A stretch of DNA of 32,089 bases from Candidatus Magasanikiibacteriota bacterium (GTDB lineage Bacteria; Patescibacteriota; Patescibacteriia; Magasanikbacterales; UBA922), in the NCBI GenBank assembly GCA_012800155.1, contig JAAZJX010000012.1, positions 1 to 32,089 of the forward strand. The letters are read 5' to 3'. Made by a program: the position numbers and the translations under genes. Each line of letters begins with the position of its first letter. The stretch's first letter is position 1. A model generated the notes under the pieces. That model did no database searches. It was not told the origin of the DNA and was given only the letters and a program-made list of their open reading frames with translations. Positions 14,588 to 23,802 of this stretch are shown piece after piece.

Positions 14588-15031
14588 TTAGAATTTTATT
14601 GAACCACCCACTTTTTCAATCATTTCTACAGCTTTTTTACTAGCCAAACAACCATTAATTTCTACTTTCTTTTTTAATTCACCACTAGACACAATTTTTA
14701 CACCATTTTTAGCAGAAGAAATTACACCTTTTTTTTCTAAAAAAATTGGAGTAATAATTTTATTATCTTCAGCCACTTTTTCTAACATAGCCAAAGTAAC
14801 AGTTTCTTTTGTTTTTTGTAAAGTTTTGAAACCTCTCAATTTAGGTACTTTTTGTAAAGAAGCCTTGAAGGCTCTAATTTGTCGTCTACTTTTCCCTCCA
14901 GAACGAGCTTTTTGTCCTTTTGTACCACGCGCAGCAGTTGTACCTTTTCCAGAACCAATTCCCCTACCAAGACGCTTACTTTTTCTCTTAGCGCCTTTTG
15001 CTGGTTTAATTGTATTTGGAGATAAACTCAT
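14588..15031 (-). CDS. rplO: 50S ribosomal protein L15 (uL15)
   Basis: uL15 binds 23S rRNA late in large-subunit assembly. The N-terminus is Gly/Lys/Arg-rich, with LGRGIGSGKGTTAARG and GQKARSG at about residues 21-44, the rRNA-threading tail of the family. The 147 residues match the usual length. It starts only 8 nt after the rpsE stop; the rpmD gene that normally lies between them is absent. Confidence 0.96.
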   Translation of the reverse strand: MSLSPNTIKPAKGAKRKSKRLGRGIGSGKGTTAARGTKGQKARSGGKSRRQIRAFKASLQKVPKLRGFKTLQKTKETVTLAMLEKVAEDNKIITPIFLEKKGVISSAKNGVKIVSSGELKKKVEINGCLASKKAVEMIEKVGGSIKF

Positions 15032-15039
15032 ATTAAAAA

Positions 15040-15639
15040 TTATTTACTTTCTTTCTTAGTAGTTTTTATTTTTGTTTCAGTTTTAACTTTTTTGATAACT
15101 TTTTTTTCTTCTTTTTTAGGAGTAGTTACAATATCAGACTTTTTGTCAACTTTTTTAATTGCTTTTACTTTAAATTTTTTCAAAGCAGCAAAAGTAGCTT
15201 TGATATTATTCATTTTATTATTTGTTTTACCAAGTATTTTGGCAGATATATTTTGTATACCCGCCATTTCCAAAACTGCTCTAACTGAACCTCCAGCAAT
15301 AACTCCAGAACCTTGTGGAGCTGGTCTTAATAATACTTTTGCAGCTCCAAATTTAGCTTCAGACATATGAGGAATAGTACCATAAGTTGTAGGAATAGTA
15401 ATCAAATTTTTCTTAGCATGATTAACTGCTTTTTCAACTGCAATTTGCACATCTTTACCTTTTTCTACACCATAACCAACACGACCCTTATGATCACCTA
15501 TCAAAACAACAGCTCGAAAACTAAGTTGTTTTCCACCTTTGGTAACACGAGTAACACGAGCTAAGTCCACAATCTGTTGATCAAATTCTGGCTTTTCTTT
15601 AGGCATTTTTTTCTTTCTAAATTTATTATTGATAGCCAT
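15040..15639 (-). CDS. rpsE: 30S ribosomal protein S5 (uS5)
   Basis: uS5 lies at the mRNA entry side and affects decoding fidelity and helicase action on mRNA. The dsRBD-like N-terminal domain contains RVTRVTKGGKQLSFRAVV, and the second domain carries GSGVIAGGSVRAVLEMAGI. The core ends near residue 160. A Lys/Thr-rich tail of about 38 residues follows, making the protein 199 residues versus 167 in E. coli. Start ATG at 15639, without Shine-Dalgarno. Confidence 0.96.
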   Translation of the reverse strand: MAINNKFRKKKMPKEKPEFDQQIVDLARVTRVTKGGKQLSFRAVVLIGDHKGRVGYGVEKGKDVQIAVEKAVNHAKKNLITIPTTYGTIPHMSEAKFGAAKVLLRPAPQGSGVIAGGSVRAVLEMAGIQNISAKILGKTNNKMNNIKATFAALKKFKVKAIKKVDKKSDIVTTPKKEEKKVIKKVKTETKIKTTKKESK

Positions 15640-15676
15640 AACAACTTATTATTATAAACAAAATAAAAATTTAAAA

Positions 15677-16039
15677 TTAAAATATTAAACCATTTTCACG
15701 AGCACCTTCTGCCAAAGCAGCAATTCTACCATGATATTTATTTCCTGCTCGGTCAAATACTATTTTAGTAATTCCTTTAGCTTTAGCTTGAGTAGCAATT
15801 TCTTTACCTACTAAATAAGCCAAAGCTGTTTTACCTTTATATTCTTTTGCTTCACCTGGTTTAATTTTTTTACTATGTACTGAAACAAGAGTCTTTCCTG
15901 CAACATCATCAATTAATTGAGCAAAAATATTTGTTAAACTACGATGAACATTTAATCTAGGTTTTTCAGCAGTACCAGAAATTTTTGCTCTAATTCTGTT
16001 TTTGCGTCTTTCTAATTTTAAACTTTTCTTATTAAGCAT
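15677..16039 (-). CDS. rplR: 50S ribosomal protein L18 (uL18)
   Basis: uL18 carries 5S rRNA to the large subunit together with uL5. The 120 residues start with a basic segment [18 protein letters not shown] and contain [18 protein letters not shown] and [20 protein letters not shown], both family signatures. It sits in the standard rplF-rplR-rpsE order, with 28 nt to rplF and 37 nt to rpsE. Confidence 0.96.
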   Translation of the reverse strand: MLNKKSLKLERRKNRIRAKISGTAEKPRLNVHRSLTNIFAQLIDDVAGKTLVSVHSKKIKPGEAKEYKGKTALAYLVGKEIATQAKAKGITKIVFDRAGNKYHGRIAALAEGARENGLIF

Positions 16040-16067
16040 ATTTTTAAAGAATTATTCCAAATGATTA

Positions 16068-16616
16068 TTATTCACCTTTACCAGCAGTCTTTCCAGCTTT
16101 ACGACGAATTACTTCTTCAACATACTTTATACCCTTACCTTTATAAGGTTCTGGTTTACGAACTGCTCTTAATTCAGAAGCTGTCTGTCCAACCAATTCT
16201 TTATTCACTCCTTCTAAAGTAATCACATTTTTTTCCACAGATGCTTGAACACCTTCAGGTATATTGAAAATAACTGGATGAGAAAATCCAACTTCTAATT
16301 TTAAATCTTTACCTTGCATTGCTACTTTATAACCAACACCATTAATTTCTAATTGTTTTTTAAATCCTTGAGAAACACCTAAAATCATATTTTTTAAATG
16401 TGAAGAATAAGTGCCCCAAAGTGATACTTCGTCTTTTTTTTCTTTATTTTTAATATCTACTCCAACAACATTATCTTCTTTAATCAAAATAACACGAGAA
16501 TCAAAAACACGTTCATTTTGACCTTTTGGTCCTTTTACCAAGATAGTATTATTCTCTTTAACTTCTACAGTAACACCAGCTGGTAATTCAATTTTTTGTT
16601 TTCCTATACGTGACAT
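16068..16616 (-). CDS. rplF: 50S ribosomal protein L6 (uL6)
   Basis: uL6 supports the factor-binding site near the sarcin-ricin loop. I use the ATG at 16616 (MSRIGKQKIELPAGV), the family N-terminus; an upstream start would overlap rpsH. Two repeated domains are visible, the second ending with KPEPYKGKGIKYVEEVIRRK, the L6 signature. At 182 residues it is near the E. coli length of 177. Confidence 0.96.
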   Translation of the reverse strand: MSRIGKQKIELPAGVTVEVKENNTILVKGPKGQNERVFDSRVILIKEDNVVGVDIKNKEKKDEVSLWGTYSSHLKNMILGVSQGFKKQLEINGVGYKVAMQGKDLKLEVGFSHPVIFNIPEGVQASVEKNVITLEGVNKELVGQTASELRAVRKPEPYKGKGIKYVEEVIRRKAGKTAGKGE

Positions 16617-16627
16617 AAAACAATTAA

Positions 16628-17017
16628 TTAGTAAACAGAACAAATAATTTCACCGCCAATTCCTTGAGCTCTAGCTTCTTTATTAGTCATAATGCCTTTG
16701 GAAGTAGAAATAATAGCAATTCCATAATCATTAAGAATTTTTGGTAAATCATTTTTTTGTAAATAAACACGATGTCCTGGCTTACTTTCACGTTTGAGAG
16801 ATTGAATCACAGGTTTTTTTCCATTATATTTCAATTCCACTATTAAAACAGGGTGAGTCTCTCCACTCTCTTCTACTTTTCCCACATAACCTTCTCTACT
16901 TAATAACTCAACAATTACCTTTTTTAATTTTGAAAAAGGAATTTCCACTGTTTTCTTGTGGCTTAATTGAGCATTTCGTATGCGAGTTAACATGTCAGCA
17001 ATTGGATCAGTCATCAT
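16628..17017 (-). CDS. rpsH: 30S ribosomal protein S8 (uS8)
   Basis: uS8 binds helix 21 of 16S rRNA early in assembly and in E. coli represses the spc operon. The protein starts MTDPIADMLTRIRNAQ (two adjacent ATG codons, 17017 or 17014) and ends with STSKGIMTNKEARAQGIGGE, the C-terminal RNA-binding signature. It has 129 residues and precedes rplF by 11 nt. Confidence 0.96.
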   Translation of the reverse strand: MMTDPIADMLTRIRNAQLSHKKTVEIPFSKLKKVIVELLSREGYVGKVEESGETHPVLIVELKYNGKKPVIQSLKRESKPGHRVYLQKNDLPKILNDYGIAIISTSKGIMTNKEARAQGIGGEIICSVY

Positions 17018-17053
17018 ATTATATATTTGATATTTATCATTAAATTATTAAAA

Positions 17054-17239
17054 TTACCAACTGGATTTTCTAATTCCAGGCAATTTGCCATTATTAGCAA
17101 GTTCACGAAAACAAATACGACATAAACCAAACTTTCTCATAAACCCGCGTTTACGCCCACATCTCCAACAGCGTCTTACTATTCGTGTACTATATTTTGG
17201 TGTCTTATTTGATTTTGCTTTTTGTGATTGTGTAGCCAT
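17054..17239 (-). CDS. rpsN: 30S ribosomal protein S14, zinc type (uS14)
   Basis: uS14 sits in the 30S head. This is the short zinc-binding form, with C24-x2-C27 and C40-x2-C43 and 61 residues. The ATG at 17239 is used; a TTG three codons upstream would only add MEA. The C-terminus LPGIRKSSW is the family ending. It occupies the normal place between rplE and rpsH. Confidence 0.95.
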   Translation of the reverse strand: MATQSQKAKSNKTPKYSTRIVRRCWRCGRKRGFMRKFGLCRICFRELANNGKLPGIRKSSW

Positions 17240-17250
17240 AGCTTCCAAAA

Positions 17251-17802
17251 TTATTTATCATCTTTTTTAAATGGAAAACCCATTTTTTCTAATAAAGAAT
17301 AACCTTCTTTTTTATTTTTTGCAGTAGTATTGATCACCACTTGTAAACTATGAATCTGATCAATCGCATCACTTTTTATCTCTGGAAAAGCAATATTCTC
17401 TTTAAAACCAATAGAATAATTTCCATTAATATCAAATGATTTTGGATTTATTCCTCGAAAATCTCTTACTCGAGGCATAGTAACATTAATCAATTTATCA
17501 ATAAAATCATACATTTTTTTACCACGCAAAGTAACTGAAGCACCAATATTCATACCTTCTCTAATTTTAAAATTTGAAATTGATTTAGTAGCTTTATTAT
17601 GAACTGGTTTTTGTCCAGAAATAGCAGATAAAGTTCTTTCAACATTTTCTATAAAATTATTTTCTTTAGCATGCTTGCCATAACCAACATTCAAAGTTAC
17701 TTTAACAATTTTTGGCACTTGCATAGTATTTTTATAACCAAACTCTTCCTGCAAAGCTGGAACTACTTCTTCTTTATATTTTTTATACAATCTTGATTCC
17801 AT
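17251..17802 (-). CDS. rplE: 50S ribosomal protein L5 (uL5)
   Basis: uL5 binds 5S rRNA and contacts the P-site tRNA and 30S head. The start at 17802 ([17 protein letters not shown]) fits the family; a longer frame would overlap rplX. Signatures include [14 protein letters not shown], the loop [11 protein letters not shown]-like stretch ([15 protein letters not shown]) and the C-terminal [22 protein letters not shown]. The length is 183 residues, against 179 in E. coli. Confidence 0.96.
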   Translation of the reverse strand: MESRLYKKYKEEVVPALQEEFGYKNTMQVPKIVKVTLNVGYGKHAKENNFIENVERTLSAISGQKPVHNKATKSISNFKIREGMNIGASVTLRGKKMYDFIDKLINVTMPRVRDFRGINPKSFDINGNYSIGFKENIAFPEIKSDAIDQIHSLQVVINTTAKNKKEGYSLLEKMGFPFKKDDK

Positions 17803-17824
17803 ATATAATATTTGAAAGTAATTA

Positions 17825-18145
17825 TTAATCAATATATTCTCCACTTACTTTGGCTACTCTTTTCTTTTCTTTGCCTTCAAATTTATAACCGATTCTAGTA
17901 GGTTTATTTGACTTAGGATCAATCAACATAACATTACTAATATTAATTGGAGCTGGCAATTCAATAATTCTACCTTTTTCACCTTCTCTACGAGGACGCA
18001 TATTTTTTTTCAAAATATTAACATTCTCTACTACAACATAACTTTGTCCTTTTTTATCATTAATAAAAACTTGAATTACTTTTCCAGTCTTTCCTTTATC
18101 TTTTCCTACTAATACTTTTACTTTGTCACCGGTTTTTATTTTCAT
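17825..18145 (-). CDS. rplX: 50S ribosomal protein L24 (uL24)
   Basis: uL24 is an assembly-initiating protein near the exit tunnel. The KOW motif is at the N-terminus (GDKVKVLVGKDKGKTGKVIQ), followed by a VENVNILKKNMRP segment typical of bacterial L24. It has 106 residues. A 97-nt AT-rich gap separates it from rplN, larger than most gaps in this cluster; I see no clear promoter or terminator in it. Confidence 0.95.
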   Translation of the reverse strand: MKIKTGDKVKVLVGKDKGKTGKVIQVFINDKKGQSYVVVENVNILKKNMRPRREGEKGRIIELPAPINISNVMLIDPKSNKPTRIGYKFEGKEKKRVAKVSGEYID

Positions 18146-18242
18146 AATATTGATTTAAACTTATTTATACTGATTTTGCAAATTAATTTAACTTTTTAAT
18201 TACTCAATTAATTTATTATTTAATCTATAAATTATTAATTTT

Positions 18243-18614
18243 TTATAAAACTTCTGGAGCCAATGAAGCAATCTTCTGAAAACCCTTGTTTCTTAATTCT
18301 CTAGCAATCGGTCCAAAAACTCGTGTACCTTTCATTTCTTTATTCTTTTTATCTACTACCACAGCAGCATTATCATCAAAACGAATATAAGTACCATCTG
18401 GACGACGTTTTTCTTTTCTTTGTCTAACAATCACAGCATGAACAATATCACCTTTTTTGATAGCCGCTCTTGGCACAGCTTCTTTTACAGTACAAGTAAT
18501 TATATCACCAATTACAGCGTAACGCTTTTTATAACCACCTAAAACACGAATGCATTGTAATTTTTTAGCACCACTATTATCGGCAACTTTTAACATTGAT
18601 CTATGCTGAATCAT
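18243..18614 (-). CDS. rplN: 50S ribosomal protein L14 (uL14)
   Basis: uL14 lies at the subunit interface and binds the silencing factor RsfS in bacteria. The sequence starts [18 protein letters not shown] and contains [19 protein letters not shown] and [13 protein letters not shown], all family signatures. It has 123 residues and starts 6 nt after the rpsQ stop. Confidence 0.97.
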   Translation of the reverse strand: MIQHRSMLKVADNSGAKKLQCIRVLGGYKKRYAVIGDIITCTVKEAVPRAAIKKGDIVHAVIVRQRKEKRRPDGTYIRFDDNAAVVVDKKNKEMKGTRVFGPIARELRNKGFQKIASLAPEVL

Positions 18615-18620
18615 ATTTTT

Positions 18621-18893
18621 TTATTTAACAGCTTTCTTTAAAATTTTTATCAATCTCCATTTTTTTGTTTTACTAATTGGACGACATTCTTGAAATAAAA
18701 CTATATCTCCTAATTGAGCTTCATTCTTTTCATCATGAACTGCATACTTACGAGAAGTAACATATTGTTTTTTATATTTTTCATGAAGCTTTGTTGTTTT
18801 AACCAAAACATGGATTGTTTTATTTTCCTTCACACTTACCACTTCACCTTCAAATTGAAAATGTATAGCTTCTTTTTTTTCTGTTTTAGTCAT
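18621..18893 (-). CDS. rpsQ: 30S ribosomal protein S17 (uS17)
   Basis: uS17 binds the lower body of 16S rRNA through its OB-fold. The 90 residues contain FEGEVVSVKENKTIHVLVKT and end with PISKTKKWRLIKIL, the S17 signature. It follows rpmC by 5 nt. Confidence 0.95.
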   Translation of the reverse strand: MTKTEKKEAIHFQFEGEVVSVKENKTIHVLVKTTKLHEKYKKQYVTSRKYAVHDEKNEAQLGDIVLFQECRPISKTKKWRLIKILKKAVK

Positions 18894-18898
18894 AACAT

Positions 18899-19102
18899 TT
18901 ATTTATTAGTTTGCTCTTCTTTTTTCTGATTTAATAAAGTCAAAATACGAGCAACTATTTTTTTATTCTTTTTAACCTCAGATAAATTTTTCATTTGCTT
19001 ACCACTAATCTTAAACTTCATTTCTCGTAGTTCATTTCTTTTTTCAGAAAGTAATTCATGTAAATCTCTTTCATTTTTATTTTTTAAATCCTTAAAATCC
19101 AT
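18899..19102 (-). CDS. rpmC: 50S ribosomal protein L29 (uL29)
   Basis: uL29 is a two-helix protein at the tunnel exit that contributes to the docking site for trigger factor and SRP. The 67 residues show MDFKDLKNKNERDLHELL and a second helix ending KKNKKIVARILTLLNQK. It follows rplP by 4 nt in the usual order. Confidence 0.93.
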   Translation of the reverse strand: MDFKDLKNKNERDLHELLSEKRNELREMKFKISGKQMKNLSEVKKNKKIVARILTLLNQKKEEQTNK

Positions 19103-19106
19103 AGAA

Positions 19107-19520
19107 TTAATTTTTCTTAATAAATTTCGCCTTAACTGGTAATTTATAAATTGCCAAATTTATTGCTTCCCTTGCTTTATTTTCTGGAATACCTTCCATC
19201 TCAAACATTACAGTTCCTGGCTTAATAGTAGCAACATAATGATCAGGAGAACCTTTACCACCACCCATTGGAACCTCATTGCCTTTTTTGGTAACTGGAC
19301 GATCAGGAAATATTCTAATCCAAATCTTACCTCCACGTCTTACATAACGAGTTAAAACTTTTCTAACTGATTCTATTTGACGAGAAGTAACCCAACCATG
19401 TGTTTGTGAAACTAAACCAAAACTACCAAAATCTATTTTATTTGTTCTACTAGCAACTCCCTTATTTGCTCTTCTTGGCTTATGCCATTTTCTATGTTTT
19501 ACTTTTTTTGGTAATAACAT
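19107..19520 (-). CDS. rplP: 50S ribosomal protein L16 (uL16)
   Basis: uL16 helps position the A-site tRNA and is needed late in large-subunit assembly. The sequence starts [17 protein letters not shown] and contains [16 protein letters not shown] and [19 protein letters not shown], the family signatures. It has 137 residues, against 136 in E. coli. Confidence 0.97.
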   Translation of the reverse strand: MLLPKKVKHRKWHKPRRANKGVASRTNKIDFGSFGLVSQTHGWVTSRQIESVRKVLTRYVRRGGKIWIRIFPDRPVTKKGNEVPMGGGKGSPDHYVATIKPGTVMFEMEGIPENKAREAINLAIYKLPVKAKFIKKN

Positions 19521-19543
19521 ATTTCTAGATTACTTTCTTCAAA

Positions 19544-20251
19544 TTATTTATTAATATTTTTAGTTTCTTTCTTTTCAAGATTTTCATTTTTATCCATTTC
19601 AGTAAACTTATCTTTACGCCCAAATACTTCACCATGACAAATCCAAACTTTTACACCTATTTTTCCATAAATAGTATTAGCTTCTGAAAAAGCATAATCA
19701 ACATCTGAACGCAAAGTTATCAAAGGTACTGTACCAGCGGATAATTTTTCAGTTCGAGCAATTTCTACTCCATTTAAACGACCAGACATACAAATCTTTA
19801 CTCCCTTAGCTCCAGCTTTCATAGCTCTCTCAATACCTTGTTTCATAACTCTTCGAAAAGGCATACGGCGTTCAATATCAGCCACAAGAGTCTGAGACAA
19901 TACTTGAGCAGATAATGCTGGTGAAGAAACTTCTTTTATATTTAATTTTACTCGTAATGACATTTGTAAAAATTTTCTTTCAATTTCTTTTCGTAAATCA
20001 TCCAAACCTTTACCACCACGACCAATAATTAAACCTGGTTTTGCAGCCAAAATAGTGATAGTCATATCCTTTGGACTTCTTTCAATACTAAGAGAATCAA
20101 TATGAGCATCTTTAAATTTCTTTTTGAGATACTCACGTATTTTGATATCAGTTTCAATCATTTTAGGATAATTATTTTTCCCAAACCATTTGGAATCCCA
20201 AGTGTAAATGACTTGTATACGATGAATTTTTGGATGAACTTTATGACCCAT
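19544..20251 (-). CDS. rpsC: 30S ribosomal protein S3 (uS3)
   Basis: uS3 forms part of the mRNA entry channel and has helicase activity with uS4 and uS5. A KH domain contains LIIGRGGKGLDDLRKEIE, and the C-terminal domain has RMPFRRVMKQGIERAMKAGA and GRLNGVEIARTE. The 235 residues end with a charged, low-complexity tail of about 20. It precedes rplP by 23 nt. Confidence 0.97.
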   Translation of the reverse strand: MGHKVHPKIHRIQVIYTWDSKWFGKNNYPKMIETDIKIREYLKKKFKDAHIDSLSIERSPKDMTITILAAKPGLIIGRGGKGLDDLRKEIERKFLQMSLRVKLNIKEVSSPALSAQVLSQTLVADIERRMPFRRVMKQGIERAMKAGAKGVKICMSGRLNGVEIARTEKLSAGTVPLITLRSDVDYAFSEANTIYGKIGVKVWICHGEVFGRKDKFTEMDKNENLEKKETKNINK

Positions 20252-20261
20252 AAAATATTAA

Positions 20262-20732
20262 TTATTTTTTACTTTCCTTCTTAATAGTCTTTTTGACCGT
20301 TGTCTTTTTTACATTTTTTTTATTTTCATTTTTAACTTCTTTATTTTCTTCTACTTTTACTTTTTCTTTTTTAATTTTCTTTTTACCTTCTTTCACTTCT
20401 CCTTCTAATATTAGAGTAACATGTGAAGTGTGTTTATGTATAGCTGAAGCTCTTCCCATAGCTCTTGGCATCCAACGCTTTAACATTGGTCCTTTATCAA
20501 CAAAAGTTGTTTTAACAATTAAAGTATTTTCATCTAAACCATCATTATGTACAGCATTGGCAACAGCTGATTTTAATAACTTTAATACTGGTCTAGAAGC
20601 ATCTTTTTGAGAATTTTCTAATTGAGCAATAGCTTCTTCAACTTTCAAACCACGAATCAAATCAATCAACAATCTCACCTTACGAGGAGATGTTCTCAAA
20701 TATCTAAGTTTTGCAATAGCTTGAGCTTTCAT
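20262..20732 (-). CDS. rplV: 50S ribosomal protein L22 (uL22)
   Basis: uL22 lines the exit tunnel with its long beta hairpin. The core, residues 1-110, contains YLRTSPRKVRLLIDLIRG and the hairpin segment PMLKRWMPRAMGRASAIHK. A Lys-rich tail of about 45 residues follows, so the protein has 156 residues versus 110 in E. coli. The start is 3 nt after the rpsS stop. Confidence 0.96.
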   Translation of the reverse strand: MKAQAIAKLRYLRTSPRKVRLLIDLIRGLKVEEAIAQLENSQKDASRPVLKLLKSAVANAVHNDGLDENTLIVKTTFVDKGPMLKRWMPRAMGRASAIHKHTSHVTLILEGEVKEGKKKIKKEKVKVEENKEVKNENKKNVKKTTVKKTIKKESKK

Positions 20733-20735
20733 ATA

Positions 20736-21023
20736 TTATTTTGCTTTCTTTTGTTCTTTTGCCATTTTACCACCATGGCTTATAAATTTACGAGTTGGAG
20801 AAAATTCTCCCATTTTATGACCTACCATATTTTCATCTACATATACTGGTAAAAAATCTTTTCCATTATGAACAGAAAAAGTCATGCCTACCATTTCAGG
20901 AGTGATAGTACAAGCACGAGCCCAAGTTTTAATAGGCTTTCGTTCACCAGTTTTTATTGCATTCATGACCTTTTTTAAAAGTTTTTCATCTACATAAGGT
21001 CCTTTTTTCAAACTTCTTGACAT
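20736..21023 (-). CDS. rpsS: 30S ribosomal protein S19 (uS19)
   Basis: uS19 is a head protein contacting uS13 and the A-site finger. The sequence [19 protein letters not shown] and the block [19 protein letters not shown] are diagnostic. It has 95 residues and lies in the standard order between rplB and rplV. Confidence 0.97.
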   Translation of the reverse strand: MSRSLKKGPYVDEKLLKKVMNAIKTGERKPIKTWARACTITPEMVGMTFSVHNGKDFLPVYVDENMVGHKMGEFSPTRKFISHGGKMAKEQKKAK

Positions 21024-21051
21024 AACTTTTATTTAAACTATTTTTTAATTA

Positions 21052-21894
21052 TTATGTTTTTCTTTTTCTTCTTTGAACAATAAATTTATTACTCCACTTA
21101 TTTGGTTTTCTACTCTTAACACCGCGAGCCAATTTACCCCATTTTGTTTTTGGACCGCTCTTTAAACCAATTGGATTGCGTCCTTCACCACCACCATGAG
21201 GGTGATCGCAAGGATTCATACTCTTTCCTTTTACAGTAGGCTTAATACCTCTGTGTCTCATTCTTCCAGCTTTGCCCCATCTTACTAAAGAATAATCAGG
21301 ATTACTCACTTGTCCAATAGTAGCAAAACAATTTTTTAAAATTTTTCTTACTTCTCCAGAAGGTAATTTAATCTGAGCATAATCTCCTTCAATTACTTGT
21401 AACTGAGCAGAATTACCAGCACCACGAACTATTTGTCCACCTTTTCCAGGAGTTAATTCAATATTATGTACAAATAAACCAACTGGAATATTTTCCAAAG
21501 TTGTTCTATTACCAATCTTGGCTTCAATCTTTTTAGCACTAGATATTATTTTGTCACCTACTTTTATTCCATTTGGAGCCAAAAAATAAGCTTTTTTACC
21601 ATTAGTATATTCCACTAAGATTATTCTTGCTCCTCTATTTGGATCATATTCAATAGCTTTTACTTCAGCTTCAACATCAAAAATATTTCTTTTGAAATCA
21701 ACTTTTCTATACATTTTTTTAGCTCCACCGCCCTGATGACGAACAGTAATTCTTCCAGTATTATTTCTTCCAGCTTTCTTTTTTAATGGTTCAATCAATG
21801 ATTTTTCTGGAGTAGTTTTGGTAATATCAGAAAAATCTTGAACACTTGATTTGCGTCTGCCCGGTGTAGTTGGTTTGTGTAATTTAATAGTCAT
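21052..21894 (-). CDS. rplB: 50S ribosomal protein L2 (uL2)
   Basis: uL2 is close to the peptidyl transferase centre and needed for subunit association. The OB-fold region includes [21 protein letters not shown], and the C-terminal part has the signature [15 protein letters not shown] with the conserved histidine. It has 280 residues and starts 5 nt after rplW. Confidence 0.97.
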   Translation of the reverse strand: MTIKLHKPTTPGRRKSSVQDFSDITKTTPEKSLIEPLKKKAGRNNTGRITVRHQGGGAKKMYRKVDFKRNIFDVEAEVKAIEYDPNRGARIILVEYTNGKKAYFLAPNGIKVGDKIISSAKKIEAKIGNRTTLENIPVGLFVHNIELTPGKGGQIVRGAGNSAQLQVIEGDYAQIKLPSGEVRKILKNCFATIGQVSNPDYSLVRWGKAGRMRHRGIKPTVKGKSMNPCDHPHGGGEGRNPIGLKSGPKTKWGKLARGVKSRKPNKWSNKFIVQRRKRKT

Positions 21895-21899
21895 AAATA

Positions 21900-22322
21900 T
21901 TATACTCCTTCATGGATACTTATTGATTGTCCTGCAGGTAAGGTAACAATTGCTTTTTTCCATTCTTTTCTTTTACCTTTATTTCTGCCATGACGAACTT
22001 TTTTTCCTTCTACATTAATCATTCTTACATCTTTTGGTTTTATTCCATAAACTTCTTCAATAGCTTTTTTTACTTCTATTTTATTAGTTTTAGCATCAAC
22101 TACAAATACATAAGTCCCCTTACTTTCAGCAATAGCTGATTTTTCACTAATTAAAGGATTGATCAAAATAGAATATGAAATATTTTTTGTTTTTTTATTA
22201 GTAGAAACTTTTTTTACATTTTCTTCTTCTTTTTTATTAACTTTTTTGGCAATCTTAACATCAGTATCTTTGCTAACTGCTTTTTTATTATCTTTTTTTG
22301 TAATTTTATTTAATAAACCCAT
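21900..22322 (-). CDS. rplW: 50S ribosomal protein L23 (uL23) with basic N-terminal extension
   Basis: uL23 is the tunnel-exit protein that docks trigger factor. The core begins near residue 48 ([17 protein letters not shown]) and continues through [18 protein letters not shown] to VTLPAGQSI. Before it lies a Lys-rich extension of about 47 residues, giving 140 residues in total versus 100 in E. coli. No internal ATG in a better position is visible, and the 1-nt gap to rplD supports the long start. Confidence 0.94.
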   Translation of the reverse strand: MGLLNKITKKDNKKAVSKDTDVKIAKKVNKKEEENVKKVSTNKKTKNISYSILINPLISEKSAIAESKGTYVFVVDAKTNKIEVKKAIEEVYGIKPKDVRMINVEGKKVRHGRNKGKRKEWKKAIVTLPAGQSISIHEGV

Positions 22323-22323
22323 A

Positions 22324-22953
22324 TTATTTTGCTAAACGTTTTTCCAAAATTTCTATTCCTTTTTTAGTAATAATTATAAACTGATGATTAAGTAAATCTG
22401 CAACATTAACATCTTTTGCTTGTTGCATATTTAAATTTTTAATATTTCGTGTAGCTAAATTTAATTTTTGATTCACTTCATTAGCTAATAAAATTGTAGT
22501 TTTTCCAGCACCCGGTAATTTTGAACGTAAATCAGCTATTGGTTTTACTTTCCCTTCTACAGAAAAATCTTCAATAACAATCATTTTATTTTCAGCAACC
22601 TTATCACTTAAACACATTTTTACTGCCAAAGAATTCATTTTTTTATTAATTTTTTGTTTATAATTTCTAATGCTTAAAGGACCAAAAGTCACACCACCAC
22701 CAACCCACAAAGGTGAACGAATAGAACCATGACGAGCTCTACCTGTTCCCTTTTGTTTCCAAGGTTTTTTACCACCACCTCTTACCTCACTTCTATTTTT
22801 GGTATCAGCCCATGGTTCTCTAGAATTAGCAATAATTGCATTATACACTTGATAAACAACAGATAATTTTGGTTTAACACCAAAAATTGATTCATTCAAA
22901 TCTAAACTTCCACTTTCTTTACCTTCTTGATTGTAAACTTTTACTTTTAACAT
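22324..22953 (-). CDS. rplD: 50S ribosomal protein L4 (uL4)
   Basis: uL4 reaches into the exit tunnel and, in E. coli, represses the S10 operon by acting on its leader. The internal loop signature RSEVRGGGKKPWKQKGTGRA is present, followed by RHGSIRSPLWVGGGVTFGP. It has 209 residues. The gene follows rplC by 5 nt. Whether it acts on the rplC leader hairpin at 23763-23802 is open. Confidence 0.96.
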   Translation of the reverse strand: MLKVKVYNQEGKESGSLDLNESIFGVKPKLSVVYQVYNAIIANSREPWADTKNRSEVRGGGKKPWKQKGTGRARHGSIRSPLWVGGGVTFGPLSIRNYKQKINKKMNSLAVKMCLSDKVAENKMIVIEDFSVEGKVKPIADLRSKLPGAGKTTILLANEVNQKLNLATRNIKNLNMQQAKDVNVADLLNHQFIIITKKGIEILEKRLAK

Positions 22954-22958
22954 AACAA

Positions 22959-23732
22959 TTAATTTTGTTTATCTTCTGTAACTAAATTTGTCTCAGATTT
23001 TTCTTCTTTTTCTTCTACAACATCTGCAGGTTCTTCAATATTTTTTACTTCTGAAACAGTTTCTTTCTTAGCTTCTTCATTATTTTCATTTTCTACAATT
23101 ATTTCTCCATCATTACAACTAATCAAAATTAAACTATTTTTTGCACCTGGAACAGCTCCTTTTATTAAAATATCATTTGTTTCAGGTAAAACTTCTATAA
23201 TTTCTAAATTTTTAATAGTTACTTGTTCATCACCCATATGTCCACCCATTCTAGTACCCTTTAATACACGCTGATTGTCAATTGCACCAATAGAACCAGG
23301 CATGCGTAATTGATCTTTGTGACCATGAGTAGCCAAAGAACCTTTAAAACGATGTCTTTTAACTACACCTTGAAAACCTTTTCCTTTGGAAGTACCGGTA
23401 ACTTGTACTTTTTCACCAGGTGTAAAAATTTTAACAGTAAAAATATCGCCTTTTTTTAAATTATGTTTTTCTACTTTTATTTCTTGTAAATTTCTTGGAC
23501 TTTCTTTTTCATTCCAAGCCACATCTTTTAGATGACCTTGTAAAGCTTTTGATAAACGAAAATTTTTTTGTTTACCAAAACCAAATTGGACAGCATTTAC
23601 TCCATCTTTTTCTTTAGTTTTTACTTGAGTGACAACACAAGGACCGGCTTGAATACGAGTAACTGGAATTACAATTCCATCTTCTCTAAAAACTTGAGTC
23701 ATTCCCTGTTTTTTACCTAAAATAAATTTCAT
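22959..23732 (-). CDS. rplC: 50S ribosomal protein L3 (uL3) with acidic C-terminal tail
   Basis: uL3 starts large-subunit assembly near the peptidyl transferase centre. The core, residues 1-208, contains MKFILGKKQGMTQVF, VTGTSKGKGFQGVVKRHRF and a methylatable-glutamine type loop around GSIGAIDNQRVLKGTRMGGHMG. A Glu/Lys/Val-rich acidic tail of about 48 residues follows, giving 257 residues versus 209 in E. coli. The gene has its own promoter about 240 nt upstream and begins the S10-spc transcript in this genome. Confidence 0.96.
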   Translation of the reverse strand: MKFILGKKQGMTQVFREDGIVIPVTRIQAGPCVVTQVKTKEKDGVNAVQFGFGKQKNFRLSKALQGHLKDVAWNEKESPRNLQEIKVEKHNLKKGDIFTVKIFTPGEKVQVTGTSKGKGFQGVVKRHRFKGSLATHGHKDQLRMPGSIGAIDNQRVLKGTRMGGHMGDEQVTIKNLEIIEVLPETNDILIKGAVPGAKNSLILISCNDGEIIVENENNEEAKKETVSEVKNIEEPADVVEEKEEKSETNLVTEDKQN

Positions 23733-23762
23733 ATATATTTTTAAGCTTCGGGTAACAAAAAA

Positions 23763-23802
23763 CTAGAAGCAAAATTTCAATAAATTAAAACTATGCTTCT
23801 AG
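23763..23802 (-). terminator. Attenuator-like hairpin in the rplC leader
   Basis: On the minus strand CTAGAAGCA (23802-23794) pairs with TGCTTCTAG (23771-23763), 9 bp around a 22-nt loop, followed at once by TTTTTTGTT. It lies about 150 nt downstream of the rplC promoter and 30 nt before the rplC start, so it could stop transcription before the whole ribosomal cluster. Other small structures in the leader are the palindromes at 23848-23859 and 23896-23906. Confidence 0.6.

Noticed and set aside
20293-20610. Plus-strand frame of 105 codons rich in Phe and Ser opposite rplV
   Set aside because: It mirrors the Lys-rich tail of uL22 (AAA/AAG read as TTT/CTT) and is not a gene.
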